Both the position numbers and the translations under genes were made by a program. A model generated the notes under the pieces. The model worked only from the letters and a program-made list of their open reading frames with translations, ran no database searches and had not been told where the DNA came from. Positions 42,218-51,290 of a stretch of 64,000 nt of DNA are shown here, one piece after another (position 1 is the stretch's first letter; each line of letters begins with the position of its first letter). The stretch comes from Planctomycetota bacterium. GTDB taxonomy: Bacteria > Planctomycetota > Phycisphaerae > Phycisphaerales > SM1A02. The stretch covers positions 103,848 through 167,847 of the forward strand of contig JACZRS010000006.1 in assembly GCA_022574595.1 (NCBI GenBank). Reading direction: 5' to 3'.

Positions 42218-42994
42218 ATGGATCGCTTTGCAGTAATTTCTGATATTCATGGCAATTTGCACGCATTAGAAGCTGTTTTTGCGCGAATCGGTAAACTGGA
42301 TGTACAGGGAATTATCTGCTTAGGCGACATCGTGGGATATGGGCCTTTCCCCAGCAGATGCATTGACCTTGTAATTAAGCACTGCACAAGCGTCATTCAA
42401 GGTAACCACGATGAAGCGGTAATCAACGAGCAATGCGAAGCAGGCTTTAACGGACCGGCAAAAGAAGCAGTCGCATGGACACGCAGCGTACTCGGCCCAT
42501 TACACCTCGATGCCCTTTCTCGCTTAAAAACAACTGACCACCCACATGCATCTGTAATGTGTATTCACGCCTGCCCTGTTGAAATGATAACTGATTATGT
42601 GCACGATGCGCGCATGGCCGCGCTGGCCTTTGACGGTGTTGATAGATCAATTTGCCTGCTAGGCCACACACATGTACCCATGATTTTTGAGGCACCGCGC
42701 AAGACTCTTGAAGATGGTTCAATCGTATCAATAGAACCGCACGAATTGATTTCCTATGTACCGCGCAATGAAGCAAGTGTTTCGTTAGATAGTCAGAAAC
42801 GATATATCTGTAATCCAGGCTCAGTCGGCCAACCACGCGATGCCGACCCCCGTGCCAGCTTTGCAATTCTCGATCTTGCAGCCAACACATTCACAGTACA
42901 CCGCGAAGAATACGACATCGCAGCAGTGCAACTAGCAACCCAAAATGTCGGCTTACCCACAATCCTCGCAGAACGATTAGCCGTGGGCGCCTAA
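42218..42994 (+). CDS. Metallophosphoesterase (calcineurin-like, YfcE/DUF-type phosphatase)
   Basis: A 258-residue two-metal phosphoesterase. Motifs: AVISDIHGNLHALEAV (DxH), CLGDIVGYGPFP (GDxxxxG), QGNHDEAVI (GNHD), a HACP His, LLGHTHVPMIF (GHTH) and CNPGSVGQPRD. All metal ligands are present. Related proteins cleave diadenosine polyphosphates or other phosphoesters. The ATG at 42218 is used, and an upstream GTG at 42209 would add three residues. The spacer from infC (224 bp) shows no clear feature. Confidence 0.85.
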   Translation: MDRFAVISDIHGNLHALEAVFARIGKLDVQGIICLGDIVGYGPFPSRCIDLVIKHCTSVIQGNHDEAVINEQCEAGFNGPAKEAVAWTRSVLGPLHLDALSRLKTTDHPHASVMCIHACPVEMITDYVHDARMAALAFDGVDRSICLLGHTHVPMIFEAPRKTLEDGSIVSIEPHELISYVPRNEASVSLDSQKRYICNPGSVGQPRDADPRASFAILDLAANTFTVHREEYDIAAVQLATQNVGLPTILAERLAVGA

Positions 42995-43020
42995 CTAGAC
43001 TCTTATAATCTTTTACAAGT

Positions 43021-43156
43021 GGCACGGGCGTCTCGCCCGTGCATAGATCTATTCCTTGGTGCCACTGGTTCCGGCTTTGCGAAACCAGTGTCTTAGAGCG
43101 ATAATTTACAAATATAAGACACGGGTTTCCGCTCCGCGTGAACCCGTGGCACCACC
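43021..43156. repeat. Cluster of palindromic dispersed repeats
   Basis: In the 333-bp gap before the secreted protein there are three inverted repeats. GCACGGGCG-TCT-CGCCCGTGC lies near 43023. CACTGGTTCCGGC...GAAACCAGTG lies near 43061-43092. ACGGGTTTCCGC...GAACCCGTGGCACC lies near 43123-43153, with TGGCACC/GGTGCCA words flanking. Such GC-rich palindromes are commonly multicopy in environmental genomes. Together they may form a strong fold. Confidence 0.75.
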
Positions 43157-43187
43157 ATAGCCTAATTACTAGTGGTTGTTTAAATAT

Positions 43188-43210
43188 ATCATCCTGACAC
43201 CTATTTCCCC
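43188..43210. repeat. Inverted copy of the GGTGTCAGGATGAT dispersed repeat
   Basis: ATCATCCTGACACCTATTTC and CCC: on the minus strand it reads GGGGAAATAGGTGTCAGGAT, matching the copy at 23200-23225 in GGGG, GTCAGGATGAT and spacing. Confidence 0.7.
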
Positions 43211-43267
43211 ACTGAGGTATTGTATAGATCCAGGTAGTTGAAATTTATTCCCTAATCTGTACTTCTG

Positions 43268-43276
43268 TGGTATAAT
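43268..43276 (+). promoter_or_regulatory. Extended -10 promoter of the secreted beta-helix gene
   Basis: TGGTATAAT is a perfect TGnTATAAT extended -10 element, about 50 bp before the start codon at 43328. No strong -35 is visible, which is usual for extended -10 promoters. Confidence 0.6.
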
Positions 43277-43327
43277 ATGCTCAACTCTGGATGAGTAGAA
43301 AAATCGCCAGTGTGAAGGAGGCCAACC

Positions 43328-44902
43328 ATGTGGCTTAACCATCATAATTTGAATCGTGTATGTGCAGGCCTGGCAATAATTGTTGTGACAGGAACCGGCC
43401 ATGCGGGATCAATTCTTTATGTCGATGACGATGCTCCAGCAGCAGGAGATGGCGCCAGTTGGAATACTGCGTTTAGATTCCTCGCTGATGCCCTAACAGT
43501 CGCAGATGATCCAAAGAGCAATGTCAGCGAAATCCGTGTAGGTCAAGGAACCTATCTGCCGGATAGAGATGAAACTCAACCAGATGGATCCGGCGATCGC
43601 GAGGCAATATTTCGGCTTATAAACAGCATTGTGTTAATGGGCGGATATGCAGGCCTCGGTGCACCTGATCCCGATGCTCGAAATATCGAACTTTACGAAA
43701 CGATTTTATCTGGCGATCTACTCGGTAATGATGAGCCTGATTTTATCAATAACGATGAGAATAGTTATCACGTCGTAATAGGTAACTCTTTAGACGCGAC
43801 CTCAATATTCGATGGTTTTACAATTTCCGGAGGTAACGCCGATTCCACATACGGACAGGGCGGAGGAATGTCTAACGTCTTTTGTTACGCGACAATTGCC
43901 AATTGCACATTCAAATCAAACACAGCAACCAATGGTGGCGGGATGTATAATTTATTTGCTGATCCTATAATAACAAATTGCGCTTTTACGCGAAATAGTG
44001 CAATTGAAATCCAGGACGGTATCAACCGAGGTGGCGGAATTTACAATTTTATAAGCAGTCCCAAAATAACTAACTGCGTTTTCAACGGCAACTATGTTGA
44101 TTGGTGGGGTGCTGCAATATCCAACGGCAATGGCAGTAATCCAGCTATCACTAACTGCTTGTTTAGTGGCAATATCGCATGTGTGGATTCTGGTGGAATA
44201 CATAATGTGGAGGATAGCAATCCCACGATCAGCAACTGTACCTTTGCATCAAATGAATCACTTTATGTTGGCGCTGTAACTAACGGACCAGGTTGTACCC
44301 CTAGCATTTTTAATTGCATTATCTGGGACAATCAAGGAATTGTCGGACAAATCGCCGGCAACCCTGCTAATGTTGCCTATAGCTGCGTCCAGGACGGTTA
44401 CGATGGAATATCGAATATCGATGCCGATCCGATGTTTGTGCGCAATCCCGATCCCGGCCCTGATATGGTATGGGGTACGGAGGATGATGATTATGGCGAT
44501 CTGCGTTTGATGCCAGGTTCGCCTTGCATTGATGCGGGCAACAACTGGGGCATACCCATTGATGCAGATGACTTCGACCAAGATGGCAATAAAGCGGAGT
44601 TGTTCCCCGTCGATCTGGCCGGCAGTCCGCGCTTTAACGCTGATGAAGCTGACTTCGATCCCGGCTGCGGTACTCCTGTGGTTATCGACATGGGAGTGTA
44701 CGAGTATCAGTTCGATCCGGTTAAGCAGATCATCTTTGCTGATATCGACGGTGATGGTGCTGTAGGAATATCTGATTTGATAGCGTTATTGGCGTCTTGG
44801 GGTGATAGCCCAGGCAATTGCCTGGCTGATCTGGACATCAATGGAAACGTCGGAACTGTTGATCTGCTGGCACTTTTCGCAAACTGGGGATCGGGCGGGT
44901 AG
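43328..44902 (+). CDS. Secreted parallel beta-helix protein with dockerin-like tail
   Basis: A 524-residue exported protein. A signal peptide (about 1-27) is followed by ILYVDDDAPAAGDGASWNTA, the start common to planctomycete right-handed beta-helix proteins. Repeated units then contain ITNCxFxxN (for example IANCTFKSN, ITNCAFTRN, ITNCVFNGN, ITNCLFSGN, ISNCTFASN). The C-terminus is a dockerin-like pair: DIDGDGAVGISDLIALLASW and DLDINGNVGTVDLLALFANW. Calcium-binding Asp/Asn positions are kept. Beta-helix proteins of this sort may bind or cut polysaccharide, but no catalytic triad is recognisable. AAGGAGG before the ATG supports the start. Confidence 0.8.
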   Translation: MWLNHHNLNRVCAGLAIIVVTGTGHAGSILYVDDDAPAAGDGASWNTAFRFLADALTVADDPKSNVSEIRVGQGTYLPDRDETQPDGSGDREAIFRLINSIVLMGGYAGLGAPDPDARNIELYETILSGDLLGNDEPDFINNDENSYHVVIGNSLDATSIFDGFTISGGNADSTYGQGGGMSNVFCYATIANCTFKSNTATNGGGMYNLFADPIITNCAFTRNSAIEIQDGINRGGGIYNFISSPKITNCVFNGNYVDWWGAAISNGNGSNPAITNCLFSGNIACVDSGGIHNVEDSNPTISNCTFASNESLYVGAVTNGPGCTPSIFNCIIWDNQGIVGQIAGNPANVAYSCVQDGYDGISNIDADPMFVRNPDPGPDMVWGTEDDDYGDLRLMPGSPCIDAGNNWGIPIDADDFDQDGNKAELFPVDLAGSPRFNADEADFDPGCGTPVVIDMGVYEYQFDPVKQIIFADIDGDGAVGISDLIALLASWGDSPGNCLADLDINGNVGTVDLLALFANWGSGG

Positions 44903-44996
44903 AGATAGATCCTGACGCGAGCAATCCCGATGGGGTCGGGACGGCTTTATGCTCATCCCCCCATGGCTCATGGTGCATGCCTCATCCCTTCCCGAC

Positions 44997-45032
44997 CCGG
45001 ACCTTCACAAAGCTTCAGGTCCGGCTTGTTCT
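44997..45032 (+). terminator. Probable terminator after the beta-helix gene
   Basis: CCGGACCT (44997-45004) pairs perfectly with AGGTCCGG (45017-45024), followed by CTTGTTCT. The preceding spacer also holds TCCCGAT...GTCGGGA and GCTGATGGCTGATCGCTGAT words seen in other spacers. Confidence 0.5.
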
Positions 45033-45062
45033 AGCTGATGGCTGATCGCTGATCGCTTCCTC

Positions 45063-46553
45063 TTACACCTCAATGCTTTTCCAGCCGCCGTGTAGGAAGC
45101 GTGCAAGGAAGAGCAATGCTCTGATACTTAGCTCTCCAGATAAACCGATCCATATACCGGTAAGCCCCCATTGCAGATATACGCCGAAGAACCATGCCAC
45201 GGGTAGGCGAATTGCGTAGCTTGAAACGGTCGTAATCAAGAAGGTCCATCGCGTATCTCCTACACCCCTTAGTCCCTGGCGAATAACCAGATTTATGGCA
45301 AAGAAAACCTGGACACTACCACCTATTAGAAGTATTGGTGGTGTTTCTTTCAGGTGAAGTTCATCTGAGCTTATTATCCTCGTCAGCATTTCTCCGCCGA
45401 AGATGAACACCAAACCAAATAGCCCCATCATTACCGAAGCGATCACTGTGCATATCACGATTGAGCGCTGCGCCATTTGCGGATTGTTCGCCCCAAGAAA
45501 TTGGCCCGCCAAGGTTCCCGCAGCAGTGCCAATGGCAAAGCCGGGCAGGAAACTGAACGCTTCCCAACGTATGGCAATTATGTGAGCACCTTGCAGACCA
45601 TCTATTGTTAAACCATTCTCGCCTGCAGCCTTTGCGATCATTCCTATAAATATCAACACAAAAAGATTTGCCAGCCACATCATCAGGCTGTCAAAGAAGC
45701 CCGGCAAACCCACGCGAATCAAACGCCTTGTAATCGGGCGATTTAACTTTAAATCAACGAGCGAAAGCTTCAGATCTTTAACACCGCGAAAAGCAACCCA
45801 AAGCGTTAAGATCGCGCCAAGACAATAGCAAATAGAAGTACCTGCTGCTATGCCGACTAACCCCATATCAAATGTAAATGGATTTTCGATCATAGTTTTC
45901 CCGATGGTAAAATCTACTCCCGAAAGCGCCCAGGAAACTACAAGATTCACTGCATTCACAGCAATGGCAATAATAGAAGGCAGCATGGTTTCGCCCGCGC
46001 CATAAAGGCACATCGCACCAACGAGCATGACCCCAGCTGCCGGTAGGGAAACCGCAATCACATGAGTATATTGGATCAGCAGTTGAGTTACTTGCTCACT
46101 AAGTTGACAAACCTGCGCTAAAGGACCAATGCCAAACCACATTGTTGCACCAACTACTACTCCCCATAAAGCGCTTAGCATTAGCGCTTGTCCCAATGCA
46201 TAGTGCGCTTCCTGGCGATTTCCTGACCCCATTGCGCGAGCTATTATGGCTTGGCCACCTATCCCTAATCCGGTCATTGCTATTAGAATAAACCATGTAA
46301 CATAAGAACCCACACCAATAGCATCCATCGCAGCTTTAGCTGATTCCCCCTCCAAGCGGCCTGAAAGCATCAAATCGACCATCCCTACACATGCCTGCAT
46401 TGTCTGCTGAACCAGTACAGGCATTGCAACAATCCATATTGATGCATATATAGATTTGCCCGCAAGTCTGCCTGAGCGAATCTCGCCTTGATTAGAAGCG
46501 CCTTGGCTGCTGGATGCTGATTCTGTTTCAGATTTTGGTGGGTTAGGATTCAA
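45063..46553 (-). CDS. MATE-family multidrug/Na+ efflux transporter
   Basis: A 496-residue membrane protein with about twelve helices and two homologous halves. Features of the NorM/DinF group are the segment SIWIVAMPVLVQQTMQACVGMVDLMLSGRL, the repeated small-residue helices GLGIGGQAIIARAMGSG and PGFAIGTAAGTLAGQFLGA, and GLWIG-like ends. MATE proteins extrude cationic compounds using Na+ or H+. The 30-residue Ser-rich cytoplasmic start is unusual but not unknown. Confidence 0.85.
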   Translation of the reverse strand: MNPNPPKSETESASSSQGASNQGEIRSGRLAGKSIYASIWIVAMPVLVQQTMQACVGMVDLMLSGRLEGESAKAAMDAIGVGSYVTWFILIAMTGLGIGGQAIIARAMGSGNRQEAHYALGQALMLSALWGVVVGATMWFGIGPLAQVCQLSEQVTQLLIQYTHVIAVSLPAAGVMLVGAMCLYGAGETMLPSIIAIAVNAVNLVVSWALSGVDFTIGKTMIENPFTFDMGLVGIAAGTSICYCLGAILTLWVAFRGVKDLKLSLVDLKLNRPITRRLIRVGLPGFFDSLMMWLANLFVLIFIGMIAKAAGENGLTIDGLQGAHIIAIRWEAFSFLPGFAIGTAAGTLAGQFLGANNPQMAQRSIVICTVIASVMMGLFGLVFIFGGEMLTRIISSDELHLKETPPILLIGGSVQVFFAINLVIRQGLRGVGDTRWTFLITTVSSYAIRLPVAWFFGVYLQWGLTGIWIGLSGELSIRALLFLARFLHGGWKSIEV

Positions 46554-46585
46554 AGCGGGCGATTGTAGCAGCCCCTGCGAAAAAT

Positions 46586-47620
46586 TTATGGATCTACTAA
46601 AACCTTTAGCATCCCACTTTGGCTTGCAGCCTTGAGAACCGCAGGACCATCTGCCAGGCTCATTCTCTTACCTATTAAACTTACGACATCGATCTCATTT
46701 CTTTCAATCATTGCTAGTGCCTGGCTCATTGGGCCTGATCTCGACCCCAGCAGAGTAATTTCGTTGATAACAATTGGCGACAGATCAAGACCAGTAATCA
46801 CATTTGATTGGTCCGCCAAGAGAGTTTTAAGCACAATTGTTCCCCTTGGGCGCACAAGCTGCATTGCAAGCTCAAGGCCAGCAGGTGCACCCGTACATTC
46901 AACAACAATGTCTTGATCTGCACGTCTACCAATGTCATCAATATGTCGGTGCTTAACCCCCCACTTTTCACAGATAGCTAATTTCTCAGAGTATCTACCT
47001 ATCAAGCGCACAGATGCGTTGAGCTTTGCCATGACCTGAACTGTCAGCAAACCCAAAGGTCCATCGCCAAGAACAGTAATGTACGGCCGACCCTCAATTG
47101 TCAGTTGTCTCGCAACTTGTATTGCAGATGCTAAAGCATGAATAAATACTGCATGGTCGTTATCGACTGTATCAGGAACAGCTAATAAATTGCTGGTAGG
47201 CAATACAAGTGCATCCGCCAGGCACCCATCCCTACCTTTTCTTCCTAATACTGTTCTGTCCCGGCAATGAGCTTTAAGTCCAGCCATACACATATCGCAT
47301 TTACCACAAACCGCATCGATACTTCCGACAACACGTTTACCGATCAATTCGGGCTGAGAATCACCATTGATTGATTCAACATATCCCACAAATTCGTGCC
47401 CGAGCGTTCCCTCAAACGAAAACAGCCCGCTACAGATTTGCAGATCCGTAGCACTAACTGCTGCTTTTGCTGTACGCAAGACAGCTTCACCAGGTGCTGG
47501 TTCGGGGAGTTGGTAATTTGATTCAAGCTTCGCTACATCCCCGTCAAAGCGCAGTGCACGTATAGTCTTCCCTGAACTTGTGCTGGATTGATTTGGTGTA
47601 GTATCAGCCGTCTGTTTCAT
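46586..47620 (-). CDS. Zinc-dependent medium-chain alcohol dehydrogenase-like protein
   Basis: The product is an MDR-type dehydrogenase of about 345 residues. Catalytic-zinc segment GHEFVGYVE, structural-zinc Cys set C-x2-C-x2-C-x7-C in the VCGKCDMCMAGLKAHC block, and Rossmann loop VLGDGPLGLLTVQ. Conserved residues suggest NAD(P)-linked oxidation of an alcohol or polyol. The start is unclear. Frames are open to 47701, which would overlap the HEAT gene by 98 bp, and ATGs at 47638, 47635 and 47620 are available without clear ribosome-binding sites. I use 47620, which overlaps the HEAT gene by 17 bp. Confidence 0.75.
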   Translation of the reverse strand: MKQTADTTPNQSSTSSGKTIRALRFDGDVAKLESNYQLPEPAPGEAVLRTAKAAVSATDLQICSGLFSFEGTLGHEFVGYVESINGDSQPELIGKRVVGSIDAVCGKCDMCMAGLKAHCRDRTVLGRKGRDGCLADALVLPTSNLLAVPDTVDNDHAVFIHALASAIQVARQLTIEGRPYITVLGDGPLGLLTVQVMAKLNASVRLIGRYSEKLAICEKWGVKHRHIDDIGRRADQDIVVECTGAPAGLELAMQLVRPRGTIVLKTLLADQSNVITGLDLSPIVINEITLLGSRSGPMSQALAMIERNEIDVVSLIGKRMSLADGPAVLKAASQSGMLKVLVDP

Positions 47621-48473
47621 CTGCACTGGGCTCATCATCGTCTTGGTAAGTTTTTCGTTTTGATTCAGATAGGGATCCAACCGGTGGCGCTGGCTTTTCA
47701 AAAGACGGAGTAGACCAAAATGTTAATCGCTCAATCCATGTTTCATCACGTTGGTAGGTTGGATATAGATACTCTTTTCGATCTGCAAATGGGTCTTGGG
47801 CTGACTCGTACCATTGATACCAGTCGCTCACAATAAGACCAAACGATTGACTGGTCAAAATCTTGAGTGATCGACGGGCAGCTATATTTATTTCAAGCTC
47901 ACGAAAATCAAGCGCACTTATCAACCCATGAAAGACACGATCTTCGGGATATTGCCCAAGAGCAATCGCTGCCGCAACGCGTACATCGGAATGCTCATCA
48001 TCCTTTGCTAAGGTTTTAAGCAAAGGTGGCACGGCAATCGGATTGTGAATTCGCTGCAAAGCTTTTGCAGCTTCCCACCTAACCTGAATATTCTCATGCT
48101 CAAGCAAGATCGCAATAAGAATTGCATCATCGGTTTGGCCATGCCTGCCTAGGGCTGTTAATGCAGCTGCAAGGGCTAATGGGTTGCGCTCATTACGGAC
48201 CTTATCTCGATATATAGATAAGTATTTATCACCACCACCAAATGGTGCATTGGATATTAAAACCGTACCCCTGCGCCTCCTATCAGGATCATGTGGATCG
48301 ATCATCATCTCCGCAGCTTCGAATGGTGTCTTAGCCACAAGATCGCTTGTAAGTGCATCAAGATCATCACCGATGGTGCTACACCCTGATGAGAAAACAC
48401 ACATGGCAAATGCACTACTCACTAATAGCATGCTGCAAAACCGCATCTGTATTGATGTTAAATATGCACTCAT
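47604..48473 (-). CDS. HEAT-repeat lipoprotein
   Basis: A 289-residue lipoprotein (hydrophobic signal, lipobox SSGC near residue 31). Residues about 80-210 contain four HEAT-like helical repeats (LAAALTALGRHG, VRWEAAKALQRI, VRVAAAIALGQYP, INIAARRSLKIL), a scaffold for protein contacts. The C-terminal part is polar and acidic. AGGAG six bases upstream confirms the start. It overlaps the alcohol dehydrogenase, so the two are co-transcribed. Confidence 0.7.
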   Translation of the reverse strand: MSAYLTSIQMRFCSMLLVSSAFAMCVFSSGCSTIGDDLDALTSDLVAKTPFEAAEMMIDPHDPDRRRRGTVLISNAPFGGGDKYLSIYRDKVRNERNPLALAAALTALGRHGQTDDAILIAILLEHENIQVRWEAAKALQRIHNPIAVPPLLKTLAKDDEHSDVRVAAAIALGQYPEDRVFHGLISALDFRELEINIAARRSLKILTSQSFGLIVSDWYQWYESAQDPFADRKEYLYPTYQRDETWIERLTFWSTPSFEKPAPPVGSLSESKRKTYQDDDEPSADETDG

Positions 48474-48684
48474 AGATAGCTCCTGCCCCTAAGGGGACCC
48501 ATCCATTGTACGCGATCGGCAAGAACTTGGCATTTTCGCCAATGAACAGGCATTACCCAATAAGAATCAGCTTCCTCAAGGTAGTTTTACCAGGAAAGTC
48601 CTAATTTATATAAATAGCCAGAGCAAGCTCAAACTGATCCTCAAGCTACTTGGCTAATGATCGGTAAGATATGTATACTATACC

Positions 48685-49254
48685 TTACCCCCAATTACCA
48701 AGGAGAAGCAACAAATCACTTGTGTTCACCGTACAATTACCATCCAAATCTGCGGGGCACACATTGCAACTAGTACATTTCCCCCAATTGCCTAGCAATA
48801 TCAATAGATCAGTTGTATTGACAATACCATCACCATTTACATCGCCGGCAACCGGTGCAGGGATAATTGACAAATTGCTGTTACTAATATCCTGATAATC
48901 CTTACCGCTATTATCCATAATAACTCGTACACGCACTTGATTTGAAACCGCATCAGGAATTGTCCAGTTATAAGTATGGATACTGCCGACTGCACCACTA
49001 CCCGGTGGCAAGTTTGTAGCGATTGCAATCCAAGGACCACCAACTCCAGTTACTGAATATGCCACATCCCAATTCAAGAGATTATGTGATATCATTATGT
49101 GCCACTGGATCGTATAGACAGAACCAACTTCAAGCTGTTGACCTCCGTTAGGAGCGTCAAGTACCACATGCGCTTTAACGGGATCAGCCATAAATAAAGA
49201 GATACCTAACACAAGCCCGATGCATTTAGAGAACAATAGTTTTTGCAAACGCAT
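48685..49254 (-). CDS. Secreted small protein with Ig-like domain and dockerin-like tail
   Basis: A 189-residue exported protein. Signal peptide about 1-27, then an Ig/fibronectin-like domain of the Kre9/KNH type (APNGGQQLEVGSVYTIQW, then TYNWTIPD). The C-terminus has two dockerin-like repeats, DVNGDGIVNTTDLLILLGNW and DLDGNCTVNTSDLLLLLGNW. They are joined by a GKCTSCNVCPA linker and end exactly at NWG. The start at 49254 has AGGAGA six bases upstream, while a longer frame from 49293 adds no signal peptide residues. Confidence 0.75.
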   Translation of the reverse strand: MRLQKLLFSKCIGLVLGISLFMADPVKAHVVLDAPNGGQQLEVGSVYTIQWHIMISHNLLNWDVAYSVTGVGGPWIAIATNLPPGSGAVGSIHTYNWTIPDAVSNQVRVRVIMDNSGKDYQDISNSNLSIIPAPVAGDVNGDGIVNTTDLLILLGNWGKCTSCNVCPADLDGNCTVNTSDLLLLLGNWG

Positions 49255-49451
49255 GGTTTTCTCCTGGCCCCTCTTTTTGAGGTGTTCGCTCATTCATATA
49301 GCTATTTTCATAGCGTTATGCAGCTATCTCACTCTCAAAAAGTCCTCAGAGGTCTCTTTTTTTCACGATTGTATTAAAAAATCGCAGATTAGCCCAGCAT
49401 ACCCACACCCCCTGTGATTGCTTGTTAGTCAATGAAATGTGAATTTTCTAT

Positions 49452-49709
49452 TTATTTAGAGATCGTACTTTCCTGCACAAGTTCGAGCTTAGGCTCAACC
49501 CCCTGAGGCATAGCGTTTAGGGATTCTCTTGCTGCATCAACAACAAAGGCATGTACCCCAAACGTAGCTGCAACAGAATCTAATGACCCCTCAACCAGAA
49601 ATTTCTTGCCCAGCGGATGACTCGTAGCTTGCTCTTTTAGTTTGGCGATCTCACTTGCTGTTACCTGATATTTTCCCATAAATCTGCTCGTTCGGTTGTT
49701 TTCAGTCAT
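49452..49709 (-). CDS. Small protein of unknown function
   Basis: An 85-residue helical protein starting MTENNRTSRFMGKYQVTASE. It is rich in Ala, Glu and Val (KLKEQATSHPLGKKFLVEGS, SVAATFGVHAFVVDAARESL). No family recognised. It lies between the dockerin-tailed protein and the HMG-CoA lyase-type gene and diverges from the latter. No clear ribosome-binding site. Confidence 0.5.
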   Translation of the reverse strand: MTENNRTSRFMGKYQVTASEIAKLKEQATSHPLGKKFLVEGSLDSVAATFGVHAFVVDAARESLNAMPQGVEPKLELVQESTISK

Positions 49710-49872
49710 TGTGGGTACTCACATTTAGGGTATCGAGCGTGGTAAGATAGCCCGCAACTATCTCTCTTGAGAACCGGCTGTCAAGTGCTATGGTGTTGCT
49801 AATGTGCAGGATGTACCGCTATCGTCTTTACAGGGGGTTTTTCTGGGGATTCTTATTAGTTATGAGGTAAAT

Positions 49873-50904
49873 ATGAGCCTTCCTGAATCAGTTGTTTTAT
49901 GCGAATGTTGGGCCCGAGATGGGCTGCAATCCATCCCCAAGGTTATATCGACCGATCAGAAGGTTGAGATGATCAATCGAGTAATCGCATCTGGCGTAAA
50001 AAAGCTCGAAGTTACAAGTTTTTCAAATCCCAAATTGCTCTCACAATTCGCTGATTGCGTGCAGGTTCTTAAGGCTATAGATCGCCGACCCGAGGTGACG
50101 TATGTCGTATTGATGCCTAACGAAAAGGGATTCGATCGATTTGAAGAATGCCAACGACAGGGACACGGCGCTGATGAGATAATCCTGATGATCTCCGCAA
50201 GTGAAGAGCACAACAACGTGAACTTCAGAATGAAGCACGATGAGGCTAAGCGCTCGCACGCATCAATTATGAGCCAGGCAATTGATCTAGGCGTAAAAGT
50301 CATCGGATGTACCGGCACGGTTTATGGATGCGCAATTGCGGGCGATGTGCCGATGGAAAAAGTAATTGACATTACACGTTTTTATATAGAACACGGCGCA
50401 AGCACAATAATGCTAGGCGATACGACTGGTGCAGCCAATCCCTTACAAGTGAAACAGCGCATCGGTCAACTCCAAGCAGAGTTCCCACAAGCTCAGTTTA
50501 TTGCCCATTTTCACGATACAAGGGGTAACGGCATCGTAAATTCCATCGCAGCTTTGGAGATGGGGCTGCGCTACGTTGACACATCACTTGGCGCAATAGG
50601 CGGACAGCCCGCAACAAGTGCCAACAAATACCAATTCGGCTTTACGGGCAATACTTGCACAGAAGATCTAGTTTGCTTATTAGAAGAGATGAATATCCAT
50701 ACCGGAATTGAAATTAATAAAATGCTTGAAAACGGCAAGAGAGCAGAACAAATCATCGGACAACGTTTGCGCTCGAACGTGTTGCGTAGCGGTCCCGTGA
50801 ATCACCAACCCAAAGAATTCGAGGTATATACCAAGTTGCCTCAGGCCAAGGCAGTATCTCAAGCGGAATCTCAAGCCGGAACACATTTATCGCAGCCTGT
50901 TTAG
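49873..50904 (+). CDS. Hydroxymethylglutaryl-CoA lyase-type HMGL/aldolase enzyme
   Basis: A 343-residue TIM barrel of the DRE-TIM family. CECWARDGLQSIPK carries the family's RDGxQ motif, KLEVTSFSNPKLLSQFAD matches HMG-CoA lyases (EVTSFVSPKWVPQMAD type), LGDTTGAANP holds a catalytic Asp/Thr set, FIAHFHDTRGNGI supplies the metal-binding His-x-His and GAIGGQPATSANK completes the active site. It could be HMG-CoA lyase (leucine catabolism) or a related acyl-CoA lyase. The start at 49873 has GAGGT just upstream. The frame is open to 49804 but without a better site. Confidence 0.85.
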   Translation: MSLPESVVLCECWARDGLQSIPKVISTDQKVEMINRVIASGVKKLEVTSFSNPKLLSQFADCVQVLKAIDRRPEVTYVVLMPNEKGFDRFEECQRQGHGADEIILMISASEEHNNVNFRMKHDEAKRSHASIMSQAIDLGVKVIGCTGTVYGCAIAGDVPMEKVIDITRFYIEHGASTIMLGDTTGAANPLQVKQRIGQLQAEFPQAQFIAHFHDTRGNGIVNSIAALEMGLRYVDTSLGAIGGQPATSANKYQFGFTGNTCTEDLVCLLEEMNIHTGIEINKMLENGKRAEQIIGQRLRSNVLRSGPVNHQPKEFEVYTKLPQAKAVSQAESQAGTHLSQPV

Positions 50905-51290
50905 TTACATATCCGTTTGACAAACATTTTAAGATATCGTTGCATTAATGACAAATCACGAGTTAATCTTATGCAGTCGGTGTATTACCCTGGCTTGCTC
51001 AAGACGCCTTGACATACACTTTTTCGAGCATTGAAGTTTCTCATCCGGTAAAGCGAGATGCGCTTCTGGCTGTTGAGCGAATGATGGTTCATGCTGGACA
51101 CTCGCTATCGCCCCTAAGTTGCAGCAAACACCTAACAAATGCAATTGCAGCACAATGAAAACCCTTGTTTCACTGCCCTATGGCTATTTTTTGCCATATG
51201 AAGATCAATTGACCCTTAAGAAATGATCGTGAATGCTTGATTTGTGGATCAATTTATGCGATTATCTTGTCTGCAACTCAAAGGATAATC
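50905..51290. other. Intergenic region before the Rrf2 regulator
   Basis: This 386-bp gap has a possible promoter (TTGACA at about 50937) and a small hairpin at about 51179-51200 (TATGGC...GCCATA). Short reading frames with scattered Cys are present on both strands, but none has convincing support. I see no known RNA gene. Confidence 0.4.

Noticed and set aside
42995-43327. A new gene in the gap before the beta-helix protein
   Set aside because: All frames are short and crossed by palindromes; only repeats and a promoter are supported.
47604-47701. A 98-bp overlap between the HEAT lipoprotein and the alcohol dehydrogenase as a real overlapping-gene pair
   Set aside because: Later ATGs in the dehydrogenase frame avoid most of the overlap, and its conserved part begins after them.
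50956-51153. A 65-residue Cys-containing minus-strand frame in the mvaB-like/Rrf2 spacer
   Set aside because: No ribosome-binding site, no known family, and frames of similar length exist on both strands.
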